64,000 nucleotides of DNA from an uncultured Prevotellaceae bacterium (GCA_900318255.1 ONJX01000005.1:38659-102658); one strand, 5' to 3'. Shown: positions 47,711 through 57,154, counted from the first letter of the stretch. Program-made: numbers and translations. Notes: generated by a model not told the origin, from the sequence alone.

Positions 47711-48673
47711 ATGAAAAAGACATTATTATTGATTGCTGTGATGCTCGCAGCAGTGATGGCTCAAGCACAGAGCAAAGTGTATTTCACACGTGACATCAGC
47801 CCCGAGGGGTTAGTGAAAATCTATAAGGCATTAGGCGTGGAGGCTACTGGCCGTGTGGCAGTGAAAATCTCTACTGGCGAGGGAGGCAACAACCACTACC
47901 TCAAGCCCACACTCATCCGCAACCTCGTTGATGAGGTTAATGGCACTATCGTGGAATGTTGCACTGCCTATGGCGGCTCACGTCAGGATGTGAAGAAACA
48001 CTGGCAGACTATTCACGAGCATGGCTTTGATTCAATCTTTGCCGTAGATATCATGGATGAGTATGATCAAATGCGCATCCCTATTCAGGACAAGAAGCAC
48101 TTGAAATATGACATCGTGGGAGGTCATCTGGCAAACTATGATTTCATGATTAACCTTGCGCACTTCAAGGGTCACGCAATGGGTGGTTTTGGCGGTGTGC
48201 TAAAGAATGCAAGCATTGGTGTGGCATCGACAGCTGGCAAGGCCTACATTCATAGTGCTGGCAAGACCGATGACCCTGAACTCACTTGGACTAAAGAATA
48301 CATCGCTGCTGGCCCCACTCAAGACCTGTTTCTAGAGTCGATGGCTGCCGCAGCTCAAGCAGTACACAACTATATGGGTGGTCGCGTGCTTTACATCAAC
48401 GTGATGAACAATATGAGTGTTGACTGCGACTGTGACGGCTCACCCGAAGCACCCATGCTCAAAGACATGGGCATCCTTGCCAGTCTCGACCCAGTGGCGG
48501 TAGATCAGGCGTGTCTCGACAAGGTGTTTAACTACAAGGGGCGTCCTGGCGATGACAACAAGCCTCTGATAGAGCGCATTAATCGCCAGCATGGCACTTA
48601 TATTACCGACTATGCCGAGAAGATAGGGCTCGGTAGCAAAACCTATATCTTAATTGACATTGACAAGAAATAA
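47711..48673 (+). CDS. DUF362 domain protein, secreted
   Basis: A 320-residue protein with a signal peptide (LLLIAVMLAAVMAQA). The N-terminal core (GRVAVKISTGEGGNNHYLKP) and the central VNLAHFKGHAMGGFGGVLKN-type block are those of DUF362, known from proteins that often carry ferredoxin domains. Here the cluster of Cys needed for iron-sulphur binding is not present (only scattered Cys such as DCDCDG), so it is the lone DUF362 version. Function not established. It ends at a bidirectional hairpin. Confidence 0.85.
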   Translation: MKKTLLLIAVMLAAVMAQAQSKVYFTRDISPEGLVKIYKALGVEATGRVAVKISTGEGGNNHYLKPTLIRNLVDEVNGTIVECCTAYGGSRQDVKKHWQTIHEHGFDSIFAVDIMDEYDQMRIPIQDKKHLKYDIVGGHLANYDFMINLAHFKGHAMGGFGGVLKNASIGVASTAGKAYIHSAGKTDDPELTWTKEYIAAGPTQDLFLESMAAAAQAVHNYMGGRVLYINVMNNMSVDCDCDGSPEAPMLKDMGILASLDPVAVDQACLDKVFNYKGRPGDDNKPLIERINRQHGTYITDYAEKIGLGSKTYILIDIDKK

Positions 48674-48701
48674 CTGAGGCAATTTGGTGATTGCCGAGGT
48701 T

Positions 48702-48756
48702 AAAAGATGCAGAATTAGGGACTAGACGTGCGTTGTCCCTAATTCTGCATCTTTTT
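48702..48756. terminator. Bidirectional terminator with long stem
   Basis: AAAAGATGCAGAATTAGGGAC (48702-48722) and GTCCCTAATTCTGCATCTTTTT form a 20-pair stem, with A tract left and T tract right. It serves the DUF362 gene and the convergent outer-membrane gene. The loop GACGTGCGTT resembles the REP-like word at 46957. Confidence 0.85.
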
Positions 48757-48825
48757 GAACCCAACTCGGTCTATACCGGCACACTCTACACTTGAATTAT
48801 GATTTGCTATCCTTGACTATTGGTC

Positions 48826-49551
48826 TCAGAACTTGTAGGTGAGTCCTAATGTAATGCTTTTGAAATTTTCTTTTTTGCCTATTACGATGGGTGTGTCGTT
48901 GATTTGAATGTTGCGGGCGCCACCGTAGAGGTCGAAATTGCTGTGGGTGTAGCCAATGGAAAATTCCCAGTTCTCTTCATACTCGAACACGAGTTCGGCT
49001 CGTGCGTACCAGTAGCAAAACTTTGCGCCAGAGTTGTCGTGATATTCCTCTGAAGAGATTATAATGTTGCTCGTTTCATCTTTGTTTTCAATCTCTTCGG
49101 GAACATCTGTCATTTCGCCCGTGAGGACTTTCACTCTCTTATTGGTGGGGAAAGGCATGATGATGCCGGGTGAGAGCCTCAGCGACAAGCCCATCTCTCC
49201 CTTAGTGAGCATCACTGCCGGAGTGGTGAACTGAAGGCCCGCCTTCACTGCCGTTCGGTAGAGGCAGTCATTGTTGTTTTTAATTTCTCTATACTGGTTG
49301 CCCGTGACGGGAATGTCTTTTACGATATTTTTGTTATAGTTGAATGGCGTGATGAACATGAAGCCCACGTTTGCCCCGATGTAGCGAAAAGGACGGTACT
49401 CGAGGTTAATCTCGGCGTCGATTGATGGGCTCAGCGACATGCCTAGTTTGAGCCCTGCAGCAATCTTGCCGTTGTTGCTGTAGTCGATGTCGAGGGCATG
49501 GCAGTTGAGCATTATAAGTAATGCCAAGCCTGTGAAGAATATTCTTTTCAT
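48826..49551 (-). CDS. Putative outer-membrane beta-barrel protein
   Basis: A 241-residue protein with a short signal peptide (FFTGLALLIMLNCHA). Strands such as GKIAAGLKLGMSLSP, EINLEYRPFRYIGANVGFMF and SITLGLTYKF alternate in the barrel style with a C-terminal Phe. No family recognised. The start overlaps the M64 peptidase stop by ATGA, so the two are coupled, and it may be the partner or the anchor of that peptidase's locus. Confidence 0.7.
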   Translation of the reverse strand: MKRIFFTGLALLIMLNCHALDIDYSNNGKIAAGLKLGMSLSPSIDAEINLEYRPFRYIGANVGFMFITPFNYNKNIVKDIPVTGNQYREIKNNNDCLYRTAVKAGLQFTTPAVMLTKGEMGLSLRLSPGIIMPFPTNKRVKVLTGEMTDVPEEIENKDETSNIIISSEEYHDNSGAKFCYWYARAELVFEYEENWEFSIGYTHSNFDLYGGARNIQINDTPIVIGKKENFKSITLGLTYKF

Positions 49552-50834
49552 TTTGTGTAAAAGTCAATGATTTGCTGTAACGAACGGCTGCACACGGGGC
49601 AAAACTCGGGCACCTTGAGGGTTTTCATCATGCAGTTAGGAGTGGGGCGATAGACGCCCTTGAGCACACATCCTGCGCCCTCGTAGAGGCCTATCGTCGT
49701 GGTGTCAAGGTTCTTGTCGTCGGCTAAGGAGATTGTGGTTTTGCCAGCTGGCATCAGGTCTTTCCATTTTGAGCCGAAGTCCACCAGTGTGGTGATATTG
49801 TGAGCCCATGGTTCCACGTCGAGAGGGAAGTCGTTAGGCTCTTCGCCAGGGTAGGCATACTCATCGGCAAGAGCCCCGAAAGAGTGCCCAAACTCATGTA
49901 CTAGCACCTCGATAAATAGCTTGTGCTTGGTCATCAGTAGGTTGAGGGTGTTGTAGATGCCACCACCGCCATAGCGGTCGGTGTTGACCATGACGATGAT
50001 GTGGTCATAAGGCGTGCCAGCTAGGGCATCGTGCATCTGCTTGATGCGCAGTGTGGTGAGGTATCGCTCCATGCCAAAGGTGTCGAAGCTCGACCCAATG
50101 GCAGTGCTGTGCCACACTCCCTCGCTGGGAATTGAGGGTCCGCTGTCGCGCGATGGTGTGAGCACGGCAATGATGTTGAAGCGGTCGCGGTTGCTCTTGA
50201 ATGGCTCAAAGCTGAAGATTCCTTCTACCCCCTTGTTGCAGTCGTCGAGGAAGTCTTGCATCTGCTCTTGTGTGTAGCCCTCGGCAACCATGGCAATGTT
50301 GATGCCTCGCTCGGGGCGAGTGGCTTGGTTGATGGTGACATATTGCGGCACATCGGTCTCGCCTTTGTGTACAATGGTGCGGTCGGTGGGAGATACCTTA
50401 TGGTTGATGGTTGCCGTCACCTCATGGCGATGGTTGTAGAGGTTGACCGTCACCACCACCGAGTCGCGCGGCATGGGCAGCAGCTCCACGCACTCAAAGG
50501 CTTTAGGAGCCAGGTGTGCGTCGTCAAGGTCGAGCCACTCCTGGAACAGCGTGCTGAAGGTGTGCAGGTAGATCAGCTCGCCAGTTGCTGCCAGTCGCAT
50601 CTCGATGGTGGCTGCGCCGTGCACTGGAATCTCGGTGAAGTGTTGCCGCTTGCCGTGCCACCCTGGCATGCGACTCATTCCCTCAAGCGAGATTGCCTGG
50701 CCATGCACATCGCCACTGAGGATATAGTCGATGCGCAACGTTGAGTCGCTGAAATGCTTGTCAAAATCCTTTGCGCTAATAGTTGCTGAGCTAACTGCAA
50801 GCCACAGCACTAAAAAACCTAAAACTGTTCTCAT
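49548..50834 (-). CDS. M64 family zinc peptidase (IgA peptidase M64-like)
   Basis: A 428-residue secreted metallopeptidase. The zinc motif is HEFGHSFGALADEY (His, His, and Glu as base; the third ligand lies further on). The N-terminal 150 residues form an immunoglobulin-like domain with RIDYILSGDVHGQAISL; the catalytic region begins around PERGINIAMVAEGYTQ. Clostridium ramosum IgA peptidase is the namesake; many Bacteroides have M64 homologues whose targets are unknown. It has a signal peptide (VLGFLVLWLAVSSATISA). The downstream barrel gene overlaps its stop. Confidence 0.9.
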   Translation of the reverse strand: MRTVLGFLVLWLAVSSATISAKDFDKHFSDSTLRIDYILSGDVHGQAISLEGMSRMPGWHGKRQHFTEIPVHGAATIEMRLAATGELIYLHTFSTLFQEWLDLDDAHLAPKAFECVELLPMPRDSVVVTVNLYNHRHEVTATINHKVSPTDRTIVHKGETDVPQYVTINQATRPERGINIAMVAEGYTQEQMQDFLDDCNKGVEGIFSFEPFKSNRDRFNIIAVLTPSRDSGPSIPSEGVWHSTAIGSSFDTFGMERYLTTLRIKQMHDALAGTPYDHIIVMVNTDRYGGGGIYNTLNLLMTKHKLFIEVLVHEFGHSFGALADEYAYPGEEPNDFPLDVEPWAHNITTLVDFGSKWKDLMPAGKTTISLADDKNLDTTTIGLYEGAGCVLKGVYRPTPNCMMKTLKVPEFCPVCSRSLQQIIDFYTK

Positions 50835-50921
50835 TGTTATTATTAAAACAAATTAGTGACTTGTTGTGTGTGTTACGATGCCATCGCAACATACTTTACC
50901 ATAAAGGCGCAAAACTCCTTG

Positions 50922-53324
50922 CTACTTGCTTCTCAGTTTTATTGTGCGGTTGAGGTAGCTTTTCTTGCCTTTCACACGCAGGGTGATGTCGCCAGGGGTT
51001 TTGGTCGTTTGCACCACCACTACCAGTTGTCCGTGGAAGAGTTTCATCTGTGGCTCGGTCATCACTTGCAGCGAGGTGGCGTCGCCATTACATACCCCCC
51101 TGAAAGTGCCGGCACCCTCTACGGTGAATTGAAGGTCGTCGTCGGCATCGGGTAGGATGGTGCCGTTCTTGTCGATGAGGCTCACGGTGATAAATGCCAG
51201 GTCGTTGCCGTCGGCGCTAAGTGTGGTGCGGTCAGCATCAAGTTGCAGTCGATGCGGCTTGCCAGCTGTCTTGACGGTCTTCTCACCGGCTTTCTTGCCG
51301 TTCTCGTCATATACCACAACTTTTATCTCTCCAGGCTCATACACCACATCGCGCCAGCGCAGGCGGTAGCGATCGAGGCGTGTGGTTGGGTCTTTGGTTA
51401 TCTTGCCCTGGCTCTTGCCGTTGACAAAAAGTTCGGCAGTGGGGTAGTCGGTGTAGCAATACACTGGTGTGACCAGGCCCTTGCGGTCGGGCCATGTCCA
51501 GTGTGGCAACAGGTGGATGGTGTGGCTATTCTTGTTCCAGTGACTGCGGTATAGGTAGTAGCGGTCCTTAGGCAGCCCGGCGAGATCCACGATGCCATAA
51601 TAGCTGCTTCGTGATGGCCAGTAGGCGTCGTAGGGTGAAGGCTCTCCCAGGTAGTCGAAGCCTGTCCACACAAATTCTCCTATGGTCCAGTCGAAGTCGT
51701 CTTGCAGTCGCCAGTCGTCATCGGGGAGATTGCTCCACCAGGGGTGGTCGAGGTCGTAGCTGTTGCATTGCCCGTTAGGATATTCCTTGCCTATGCAGCA
51801 TGTGTCGGGGAAGAAATACTGGCCGCGGCTGCTAACCGTCGATGTCGTCTCGCTGCCTAGCACAAAACCTTGAGGTAGCAGCTTGACGCAGTCCTCGTAG
51901 CGGTGCACGCGGTAGTTGAAGCCTGGCACATCGGCCTGTTGTGCGAAGCCACATTTAATGTCGGCATCGGGGTTGTCCATGCCACATGTCACCATGCGGG
52001 TGGTATCGAGTGAGTGACACCACTTCACTAGAGCGGCATATCGCTCGGCACCTTCCTCCTTCCATTGCTCGGGAATCTCGTTGCCCACGCTCCAGAGCAC
52101 AATACTAGGGTGATTGCGGTGGTTCATGATGAGGTTGTAGATGTCTTTTTTCCACCACTCGTCCCAAAAGCGGTTGTAGCCGTTTTTCACCTTTGGGTCT
52201 TTCCAGCAGTCGAAGCTCTCGGCCATGACCATCAGCCCCAGGCTGTCGCACAGTTCCATCTGCCAGGTGGAGGGCATGTTGTGCGAGGTGCGAATGGCGT
52301 CGGCTCCCATGTCTTTCATTATCTTGAGTTGGCGTGCCATGGCGGCTTTATTGGCGGCGGCTCCTAATGGCCCCAGGTCGTGGTGCAGGCACACCCCCTT
52401 GAACTTGCGAGTCACTCCATTAAGCTGGAAGCCGTGCTCACGGCTGAAAGCTACGGTGCGCACGCCCAGGTTGTCGTTGCGCTCATCCACTATCTCATCG
52501 TTGAGAGCCACGGTGGAGTGGATTTTGTAGAGATAAGGCGACTCTGGCGACCACAGGTGTGCGTGAGGCATCATCAGCTCCATGCGGCAGTGGCCATCGG
52601 CTGCGATGCGTCGCTGGGTCTCTGCCACGACCTTGCCGTCGCGGTCGGTGATTTCTACTGTGACTACAGGGTGGTCGCCAACCACGCAGCCGTTGAGCTG
52701 GGAGTTGACGGCAACCCATGCGGTGTCGTTTTGCACCTTCATGGTGTGGATGTCGTGTCCCCAGGTGTCGAATGCCACGCGTCCGCTAGTGATGAGCTTG
52801 ACGGGGCGGTAGAGTCCAGCGCCAGGATACCAGCGGCTACTTTCCTCTACATTCTTGAGATGCACTTCAAGGATTGCTGCTCTAGGCTTTTCTTTTAAGT
52901 AGGGCGTCAAGTCAACTCTGAAGGCGTTGTAGCCGTAGGCCCAGCGCCCTATCTCCTTGCCGTCGAGGTAGATTACTGGCTCGCTCATGGCACCGTCAAA
53001 GAGCAACTCGGCTCGCCCTGGAAGTGCTGGCAGCAGAATCTCGGTCTTGTATTGTCCTTCTCCAATCCATGGCAGTGCTCCTGAGCGCCCGCTGTGCTCG
53101 GTAGCCGTTTCCTCGCCATTTTCCTTGATGGCGACCACTTGCAGGTCCCATTTCTTGTCAAAGGGGCCGCTTATTGCCCAGTCATGAGGAATGTTCACTG
53201 CTTGCCAGCTGTTGCCGTCGCGGCTGAATTCCCAGTTAGTCAATTCAAGCGTTTTGGTCATTTGAGCGTTACCGCTCATTGCTATGATTGCTGCAGCAAT
53301 CGATATTAGATGTCGTAGTTTCAT
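50922..53324 (-). CDS. Glycoside hydrolase family 2 beta-galactosidase-type enzyme
   Basis: An 800-residue periplasmic or surface GH2 enzyme with signal peptide (LISIAAAIIAMSGNAQ). The GH2 sugar-binding domain comes first (LTNWEFSRDGNSWQAVNIP), then the Ig-like domain, then the TIM barrel with acid/base Glu in VLWSVGNEIPE and nucleophile Glu in FVLGSETTSTVS. A DUF4982-like and a Big-like domain end the protein (EPGEIKVVVYDENGKKAGEK and VSLIDKNGTILPDA). Such length and tail are usual for Bacteroidota beta-galactosidases. It stands alone, not in a PUL with SusCD. Confidence 0.92.
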   Translation of the reverse strand: MKLRHLISIAAAIIAMSGNAQMTKTLELTNWEFSRDGNSWQAVNIPHDWAISGPFDKKWDLQVVAIKENGEETATEHSGRSGALPWIGEGQYKTEILLPALPGRAELLFDGAMSEPVIYLDGKEIGRWAYGYNAFRVDLTPYLKEKPRAAILEVHLKNVEESSRWYPGAGLYRPVKLITSGRVAFDTWGHDIHTMKVQNDTAWVAVNSQLNGCVVGDHPVVTVEITDRDGKVVAETQRRIAADGHCRMELMMPHAHLWSPESPYLYKIHSTVALNDEIVDERNDNLGVRTVAFSREHGFQLNGVTRKFKGVCLHHDLGPLGAAANKAAMARQLKIMKDMGADAIRTSHNMPSTWQMELCDSLGLMVMAESFDCWKDPKVKNGYNRFWDEWWKKDIYNLIMNHRNHPSIVLWSVGNEIPEQWKEEGAERYAALVKWCHSLDTTRMVTCGMDNPDADIKCGFAQQADVPGFNYRVHRYEDCVKLLPQGFVLGSETTSTVSSRGQYFFPDTCCIGKEYPNGQCNSYDLDHPWWSNLPDDDWRLQDDFDWTIGEFVWTGFDYLGEPSPYDAYWPSRSSYYGIVDLAGLPKDRYYLYRSHWNKNSHTIHLLPHWTWPDRKGLVTPVYCYTDYPTAELFVNGKSQGKITKDPTTRLDRYRLRWRDVVYEPGEIKVVVYDENGKKAGEKTVKTAGKPHRLQLDADRTTLSADGNDLAFITVSLIDKNGTILPDADDDLQFTVEGAGTFRGVCNGDATSLQVMTEPQMKLFHGQLVVVVQTTKTPGDITLRVKGKKSYLNRTIKLRSK

Positions 53325-53343
53325 GTTTAATGTGTTAATTTGA

Positions 53344-53370
53344 TAAAAAACCATGGCGCCGCCATGGTTT
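53344..53370 (-). terminator. Terminator of coaBC
   Basis: On the minus strand AAACCATGGC and GCCATGGTTT form a ten-pair palindrome around GGC, followed by TTTTTTATC. Confidence 0.9.
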
Positions 53371-53399
53371 AGTAAGCTATGTGGAATGATGCGAGGTCA

Positions 53400-54605
53400 T
53401 TATTTTAAATAATCATCGACTAGCACGTTGATGATGTCTTTTGCCACCTCGCTTTTAAGTTTAGAAGGGTATTCCATCACCTTTCCATCGTTGGTGATAA
53501 TGGTGATGACGTTGGTATCTACCTGGAAGCCTGCGTTTTTGTTCTGAAGAGAGTTAAGGACGATGAAGTCAAGGTTTTTGCGCTGGCATTTACCTGTGGC
53601 ATTTTGTACCTCATTGTCGGTCTCAAGAGCAAAGCCTATTGTCACCTGTCCAGGACGTTTCTTCTGGCCTATGGCGCGAGCAATGTCGGGGTTCTTCTTG
53701 AGACGTATAACGGGTATTTCGTCTTTCTCACGCTTGATTTTGTGGTCGGTAACATTCTCCACAGCGTAGTCGGCAACGGCGGCACAAAGTATTGCCACGT
53801 CGCTCTTCTCGAACTCCTTGATTGCCGCATCGTGCATCTGTTGTGCGCTCATCACGTCGATGCGGGTGATTGCTGGCGACTCGGTCTTGAGGGCAACGGG
53901 GCCGGCGATCAGTGTCACCTCGGCACCACGTGCGGCGCACTCCTCGGCGATGGCAAAGCCCATCTTCCCTGATGAGAAATTGCCAATGAATCGCACTGGG
54001 TCAATCTTCTCGTAGGTGGGTCCGGCAGTAATCATTACTCGTTTCCCCGCCAAGTCCTGACCTTGCTCAAAGAAATGGTCAATCACCTCAAAAATCTTCT
54101 CTGGCTCTTCCATGCGTCCCTTGCCTATGAGGTGACTGGCAAGTTCGCCTGCGGCAGGCTCAATGATGTGGTTGCCATAGCTGCGCAGCAGCTCAAGGTT
54201 GTGGGTGGTGGTGGGGTGCTTGAACATGTCGAGGTCCATTGCTGGAGCCACAAAAACTGGAGCTTTTGCCGACAGATAGGTCGTCACAAGCATGTTGTCG
54301 GCCACGCCATGCGCCATCTTTGCGATGGTCGAAGCAGTAGCTGGCGCTATCACCATCGCGTCGGCCCAAAGGCCGAGGTCCACATGGCTGTTCCACTGGC
54401 CAGTGTTGGCAGTAAAGAACTCGCTGATAACGGGCTTGCCGCTAAGTGTAGAGAGTGTCACTGGCGTGATAAACTCCCTAGCGTTGGGTGTCATGATCAC
54501 TTGCACGCTCGCGCCTGCTTTCACAAACAGTCGCACGAGCGACGCCGTCTTGTAGGCCGCTATGCCGCCAGTGATACCCACTATTATGTTCTTGCCTTTC
54601 AACAT
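53400..54605 (-). CDS. coaBC: Bifunctional phosphopantothenoylcysteine decarboxylase/phosphopantothenate-cysteine ligase
   Basis: A 401-residue enzyme for two steps of coenzyme A synthesis. The N-terminal flavin domain (CoaC) has GITGGIAAYKTASLVR, the active His in NSHVDLGLWAD and PAMDLDMF; the C-terminal ligase (CoaB) has ITAGPTYEKIDPVRFIGN and FSSGKMGFAIAEE. It is third in the dnaN-dnaQ-coaBC series, which is common in Bacteroidales. recN, often next in that order, is missing here; a GH2 gene follows instead. Confidence 0.95.
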   Translation of the reverse strand: MLKGKNIIVGITGGIAAYKTASLVRLFVKAGASVQVIMTPNAREFITPVTLSTLSGKPVISEFFTANTGQWNSHVDLGLWADAMVIAPATASTIAKMAHGVADNMLVTTYLSAKAPVFVAPAMDLDMFKHPTTTHNLELLRSYGNHIIEPAAGELASHLIGKGRMEEPEKIFEVIDHFFEQGQDLAGKRVMITAGPTYEKIDPVRFIGNFSSGKMGFAIAEECAARGAEVTLIAGPVALKTESPAITRIDVMSAQQMHDAAIKEFEKSDVAILCAAVADYAVENVTDHKIKREKDEIPVIRLKKNPDIARAIGQKKRPGQVTIGFALETDNEVQNATGKCQRKNLDFIVLNSLQNKNAGFQVDTNVITIITNDGKVMEYPSKLKSEVAKDIINVLVDDYLK

Positions 54606-54638
54606 TCAAATAGATTTCAGATTTAAAATCCTTGCTCT

Positions 54639-55436
54639 TTATTTAAATTGTATAGTCCCTGTGCTGGTGCGCTGCTTCATCTTGATGTAAATCTCGCGCA
54701 GCACGTTCTTGGTGTCCTCGGCGAAGTCGCGGTTCTGGATCCAGTCGTAGTACTGAGGGGTCTTGGTGAGCACCTCTTCCACGCTCTCGCCCTTGTGTTG
54801 ACCAAAGTTGAACACCACCACACCTTGCTCGTTGCGCACGAGGCGTCCCGCCAGGTCCACGTTGCGGTTTTGGCTCGAAAAGCTCGACAGGAATTCCACA
54901 TTGTTTTGCAACTCGTCGCCATAGCGGTCGAGTTGTGCCTTGAGCACCTCGAGGGTGGCACGTGTGTCGGCATTTGCCGAGTGGGCATCCTTGAGATCCT
55001 TGCCGCAGTAGAACTTGTAAGCCGCTATCAGGTTGCGAGGCTCCATCTTGTGGAAAATAGTCTGCACATCAATAAACTTACACTTGTTAAAGTCAAACTT
55101 GATGCCAGCATTGAAAAACTCCTGCGAGAGCACAGGTATGTCAAAGCGGTTGCTGTTGAAGCCACCTATGTCGCAGCCCTCAAAAATTTGTGCTAGGCTT
55201 TTCGAAACTTGCTTGAAAGTGGGGCAGTCCTTCACGTCGTCGTCGGTGATGCCATGCACCGCGCTAGCTTGCTCGGGGATGTGCATCTCGGGGTTGAGGC
55301 GGCGTGTCTTCTCCTCCTCATGTCCATCAGGGAAAACCTTGATGATAGAAATCTCTACAATCTTGTCTTTAGTGATGTTGAGCCCAGTGGTCTCCAAGTC
55401 AAAGAAGATGATGGGGCGTTTTAAATTCAGCTGCAT
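54639..55436 (-). CDS. DnaQ-like 3'-5' exonuclease
   Basis: A 265-residue DEDDh nuclease: Asp13 and Glu15 in FFDLETTGLN, Asp99 in FNSNRFDIP, His152 and Asp157 in DAHSANAD. The C-terminal 90 residues form an extra domain found in Bacteroidota homologues (VRNEQGVVVFNFGQHKGES). It may be the proofreading exonuclease of DNA polymerase III, given dnaN next to it, but it may equally act alone in DNA or RNA repair. Confidence 0.9.
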   Translation of the reverse strand: MQLNLKRPIIFFDLETTGLNITKDKIVEISIIKVFPDGHEEEKTRRLNPEMHIPEQASAVHGITDDDVKDCPTFKQVSKSLAQIFEGCDIGGFNSNRFDIPVLSQEFFNAGIKFDFNKCKFIDVQTIFHKMEPRNLIAAYKFYCGKDLKDAHSANADTRATLEVLKAQLDRYGDELQNNVEFLSSFSSQNRNVDLAGRLVRNEQGVVVFNFGQHKGESVEEVLTKTPQYYDWIQNRDFAEDTKNVLREIYIKMKQRTSTGTIQFK

Positions 55437-55488
55437 GAGAAATCAGTCTCTTAAAAAATAAAGCTATGAACAGTGAACTATAAAATCA

Positions 55489-56610
55489 TCATGCCATCAC
55501 CATCATTGGCATCAGCAGCACGAGCAGGTCTTCATTCTCGCGTTGCTCGGCGGGCTTGAAGATGCCGGCGCGAGAGGGATCCATCAGTTCTACTGTCACC
55601 ATGTCGTGGCCAATGTTGTTGAGCACGTCGATGATGTTGTCGTCGTTAAAGCCAATGAGCATCTCAGTGCCGTTGTAGTCGCATGCAACAACCTCCTCGC
55701 TCGACTTTGAGAAGTCGATGTCCTGTGTGGAGAGGTGAATCTGGTTCTCCTTGAGGTCAAACTTCACGAGTCCGCCAGGGCTGGCAGTTACCGACACGCG
55801 CTTGATGGCAGTGAGCATGGTCATGCGGTCGATGGTGAGCGTGTATTGGTTGTCCTGTGGAATTACCGAGTTGTAGTTGGGATAGCGCCCGTTCACAAAG
55901 CGGCACGACATGGTGTATTCTTCACTCTCGAATGTAGCACTCTTTGAGTCGATGGTGATGCGCACGTCGCCCTCTTGCTTGTCGAGGATGCTGGCAAGGA
56001 TGGTGGCAGGCTTGGTGGGCAAGATGAACGACTGCTCCAGGCCAGTGTTCAGGTTCAACTCACGGAAGCGCACCAGCTTGTGGGTGTCGGTAGAGACGAA
56101 GGCGATCTCGTCGGGCTTTATGTCCCAGTAGATACCCATCATCATGGGGCGCAGCGACTCGGTGCCAACGGCAAATACCGTCTGCTGGATGCCGCGTGCC
56201 ACTTTCTCGGCGGGAATGACAAAGGTCTTCTGCTCCTCTTCGCTCTGGGCTTTGGTGGGGAACTCGTTGCCGTTGATGCCAATGAAGTTGAATTGACCAT
56301 TAAGATAGTCGATGTTGATGGCAAGGTTCTGGTCATTGATGTCGAATGCCAAGCCCTGATCGGGGATCTCCTTGAGCATGTCAAGTAGCTCTTTCACGCC
56401 AGCGGCAAATTTGCCACTTCCCTCGGCGTTAGTCACTTCTACCCTTGTTGTGAGCGTTGTTTCTTGGTCGCTAGCGGTAATAACCAGCGTGTTACCGCTT
56501 AGGTTGAACAGGAAATTGTCGAGAATGGTAATCGTGTTCTTTGAGTTGACCACTTTGCTCACAGCCTGCAAGTGAGTGAATAACAGTTTGCTTTGAATGT
56601 TGAATTTCAT
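55489..56610 (-). CDS. dnaN: DNA polymerase III beta sliding clamp
   Basis: A 373-residue protein of three repeated clamp domains that encircles DNA and binds the polymerase. FNIQSKLLFTHLQAVSKVVN opens domain 1; the C-terminal VELMDPSRAGIFKPAE and VLLMPMMV are typical of the peptide-binding pocket. It heads a three-gene set with the exonuclease and coaBC, not next to dnaA, a usual arrangement in this phylum. Confidence 0.97.
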   Translation of the reverse strand: MKFNIQSKLLFTHLQAVSKVVNSKNTITILDNFLFNLSGNTLVITASDQETTLTTRVEVTNAEGSGKFAAGVKELLDMLKEIPDQGLAFDINDQNLAINIDYLNGQFNFIGINGNEFPTKAQSEEEQKTFVIPAEKVARGIQQTVFAVGTESLRPMMMGIYWDIKPDEIAFVSTDTHKLVRFRELNLNTGLEQSFILPTKPATILASILDKQEGDVRITIDSKSATFESEEYTMSCRFVNGRYPNYNSVIPQDNQYTLTIDRMTMLTAIKRVSVTASPGGLVKFDLKENQIHLSTQDIDFSKSSEEVVACDYNGTEMLIGFNDDNIIDVLNNIGHDMVTVELMDPSRAGIFKPAEQRENEDLLVLLMPMMVMA

Positions 56611-56773
56611 CGTCGTTATTATTTTTTAGTGTTTTGATTTTTCGTGCATTGTAATTTAACTTACAAAATTACAAATTATTTTTCAATTATTAATGTGTAA
56701 ATGAAAAAAACTGCTATTAAGTTATCAACATCATTTAAAAATGCGATTTAGATTGAAAAAAACGACATTTTTC

Positions 56774-56804
56774 TTGCAGGATTTAAAACTTCGTTGTAAC
56801 TTTG
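56774..56804 (+). promoter_or_regulatory. tRNA-Ser promoter
   Basis: TTG at 56774-56776, a gap of 20 bases, then TAACTTTG at 56797-56804. The transcript would start near 56812 and have a 70-base leader. Confidence 0.65.
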
Positions 56805-56881
56805 CACCCGCAAAACGAGGCGTCAGTGGCTAAAGGCGTGCTTGACAAGTGCAGTACACGTGATTTAGCAACTGATAATTT

Positions 56882-56967
56882 CGGAAAGATGGTAGAGTGG
56901 TCGATTACACCGGTCTTGAAAACCGGCGTGCCGAGAGGCACCGGGGGTTCGAATCCCTCTCTTTCCG
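56882..56967 (+). tRNA. tRNA-Ser (anticodon TGA)
   Basis: An 86-base class II tRNA. Acceptor GGAAAGA/TCTTTCC with discriminator G, anticodon stem ACCGG/CCGGC-type with loop TCTTGAAAA (anticodon TGA), a long variable arm GTGCCGAGAGGCAC and T arm GGGGG-TTCGAAT-CCCTC. CA follows but not CCA. Its 3' end is copied at 57126. Confidence 0.95.
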
Positions 56968-56980
56968 CAAAACATTAATG

Positions 56981-57008
56981 CTGGTTGAGTTTTCTCAACC
57001 AGTTTTTT
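56981..57008 (+). terminator. Terminator of tRNA-Ser
   Basis: CTGGTTGAG (56981-56989) and CTCAACCAG (56994-57002) with loop TTTT, followed by six T. Confidence 0.9.
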
Positions 57009-57125
57009 ATTTTGGGTTGCATCAAGTTTACTTGAATGAGAACTAAAAATAAAAAACTGATAAGCACAAAGTGCCAGCCTTAATGCTTTAGCATCCCCCG
57101 CGGGAGCGCAAGGGATGCACGCAGT

Positions 57126-57144
57126 GAATCCCTCTTTTTCCGCA
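57126..57144 (+). repeat. Second copy of the tRNA-Ser 3' end
   Basis: GAATCCCTCTTTTTCCGCA matches the tRNA 3' end GAATCCCTCTCTTTCCGCA (56951-56969) at 18 of 19 bases. The copies lie 175 bases apart, with a GCATCCC/GGGATGC inverted repeat (57091-57118) in between. It looks like an attachment-site copy left by an element that integrated at the tRNA and was lost. No integrase is left. Confidence 0.6.
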
Positions 57145-57154
57145 TCTTATCTCA

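Noticed and set aside
50922..53324. GH2 gene as part of a polysaccharide utilisation locus
   Set aside because: No SusC/SusD pair or sensor gene lies beside it; the neighbours are coaBC and an M64 peptidase.
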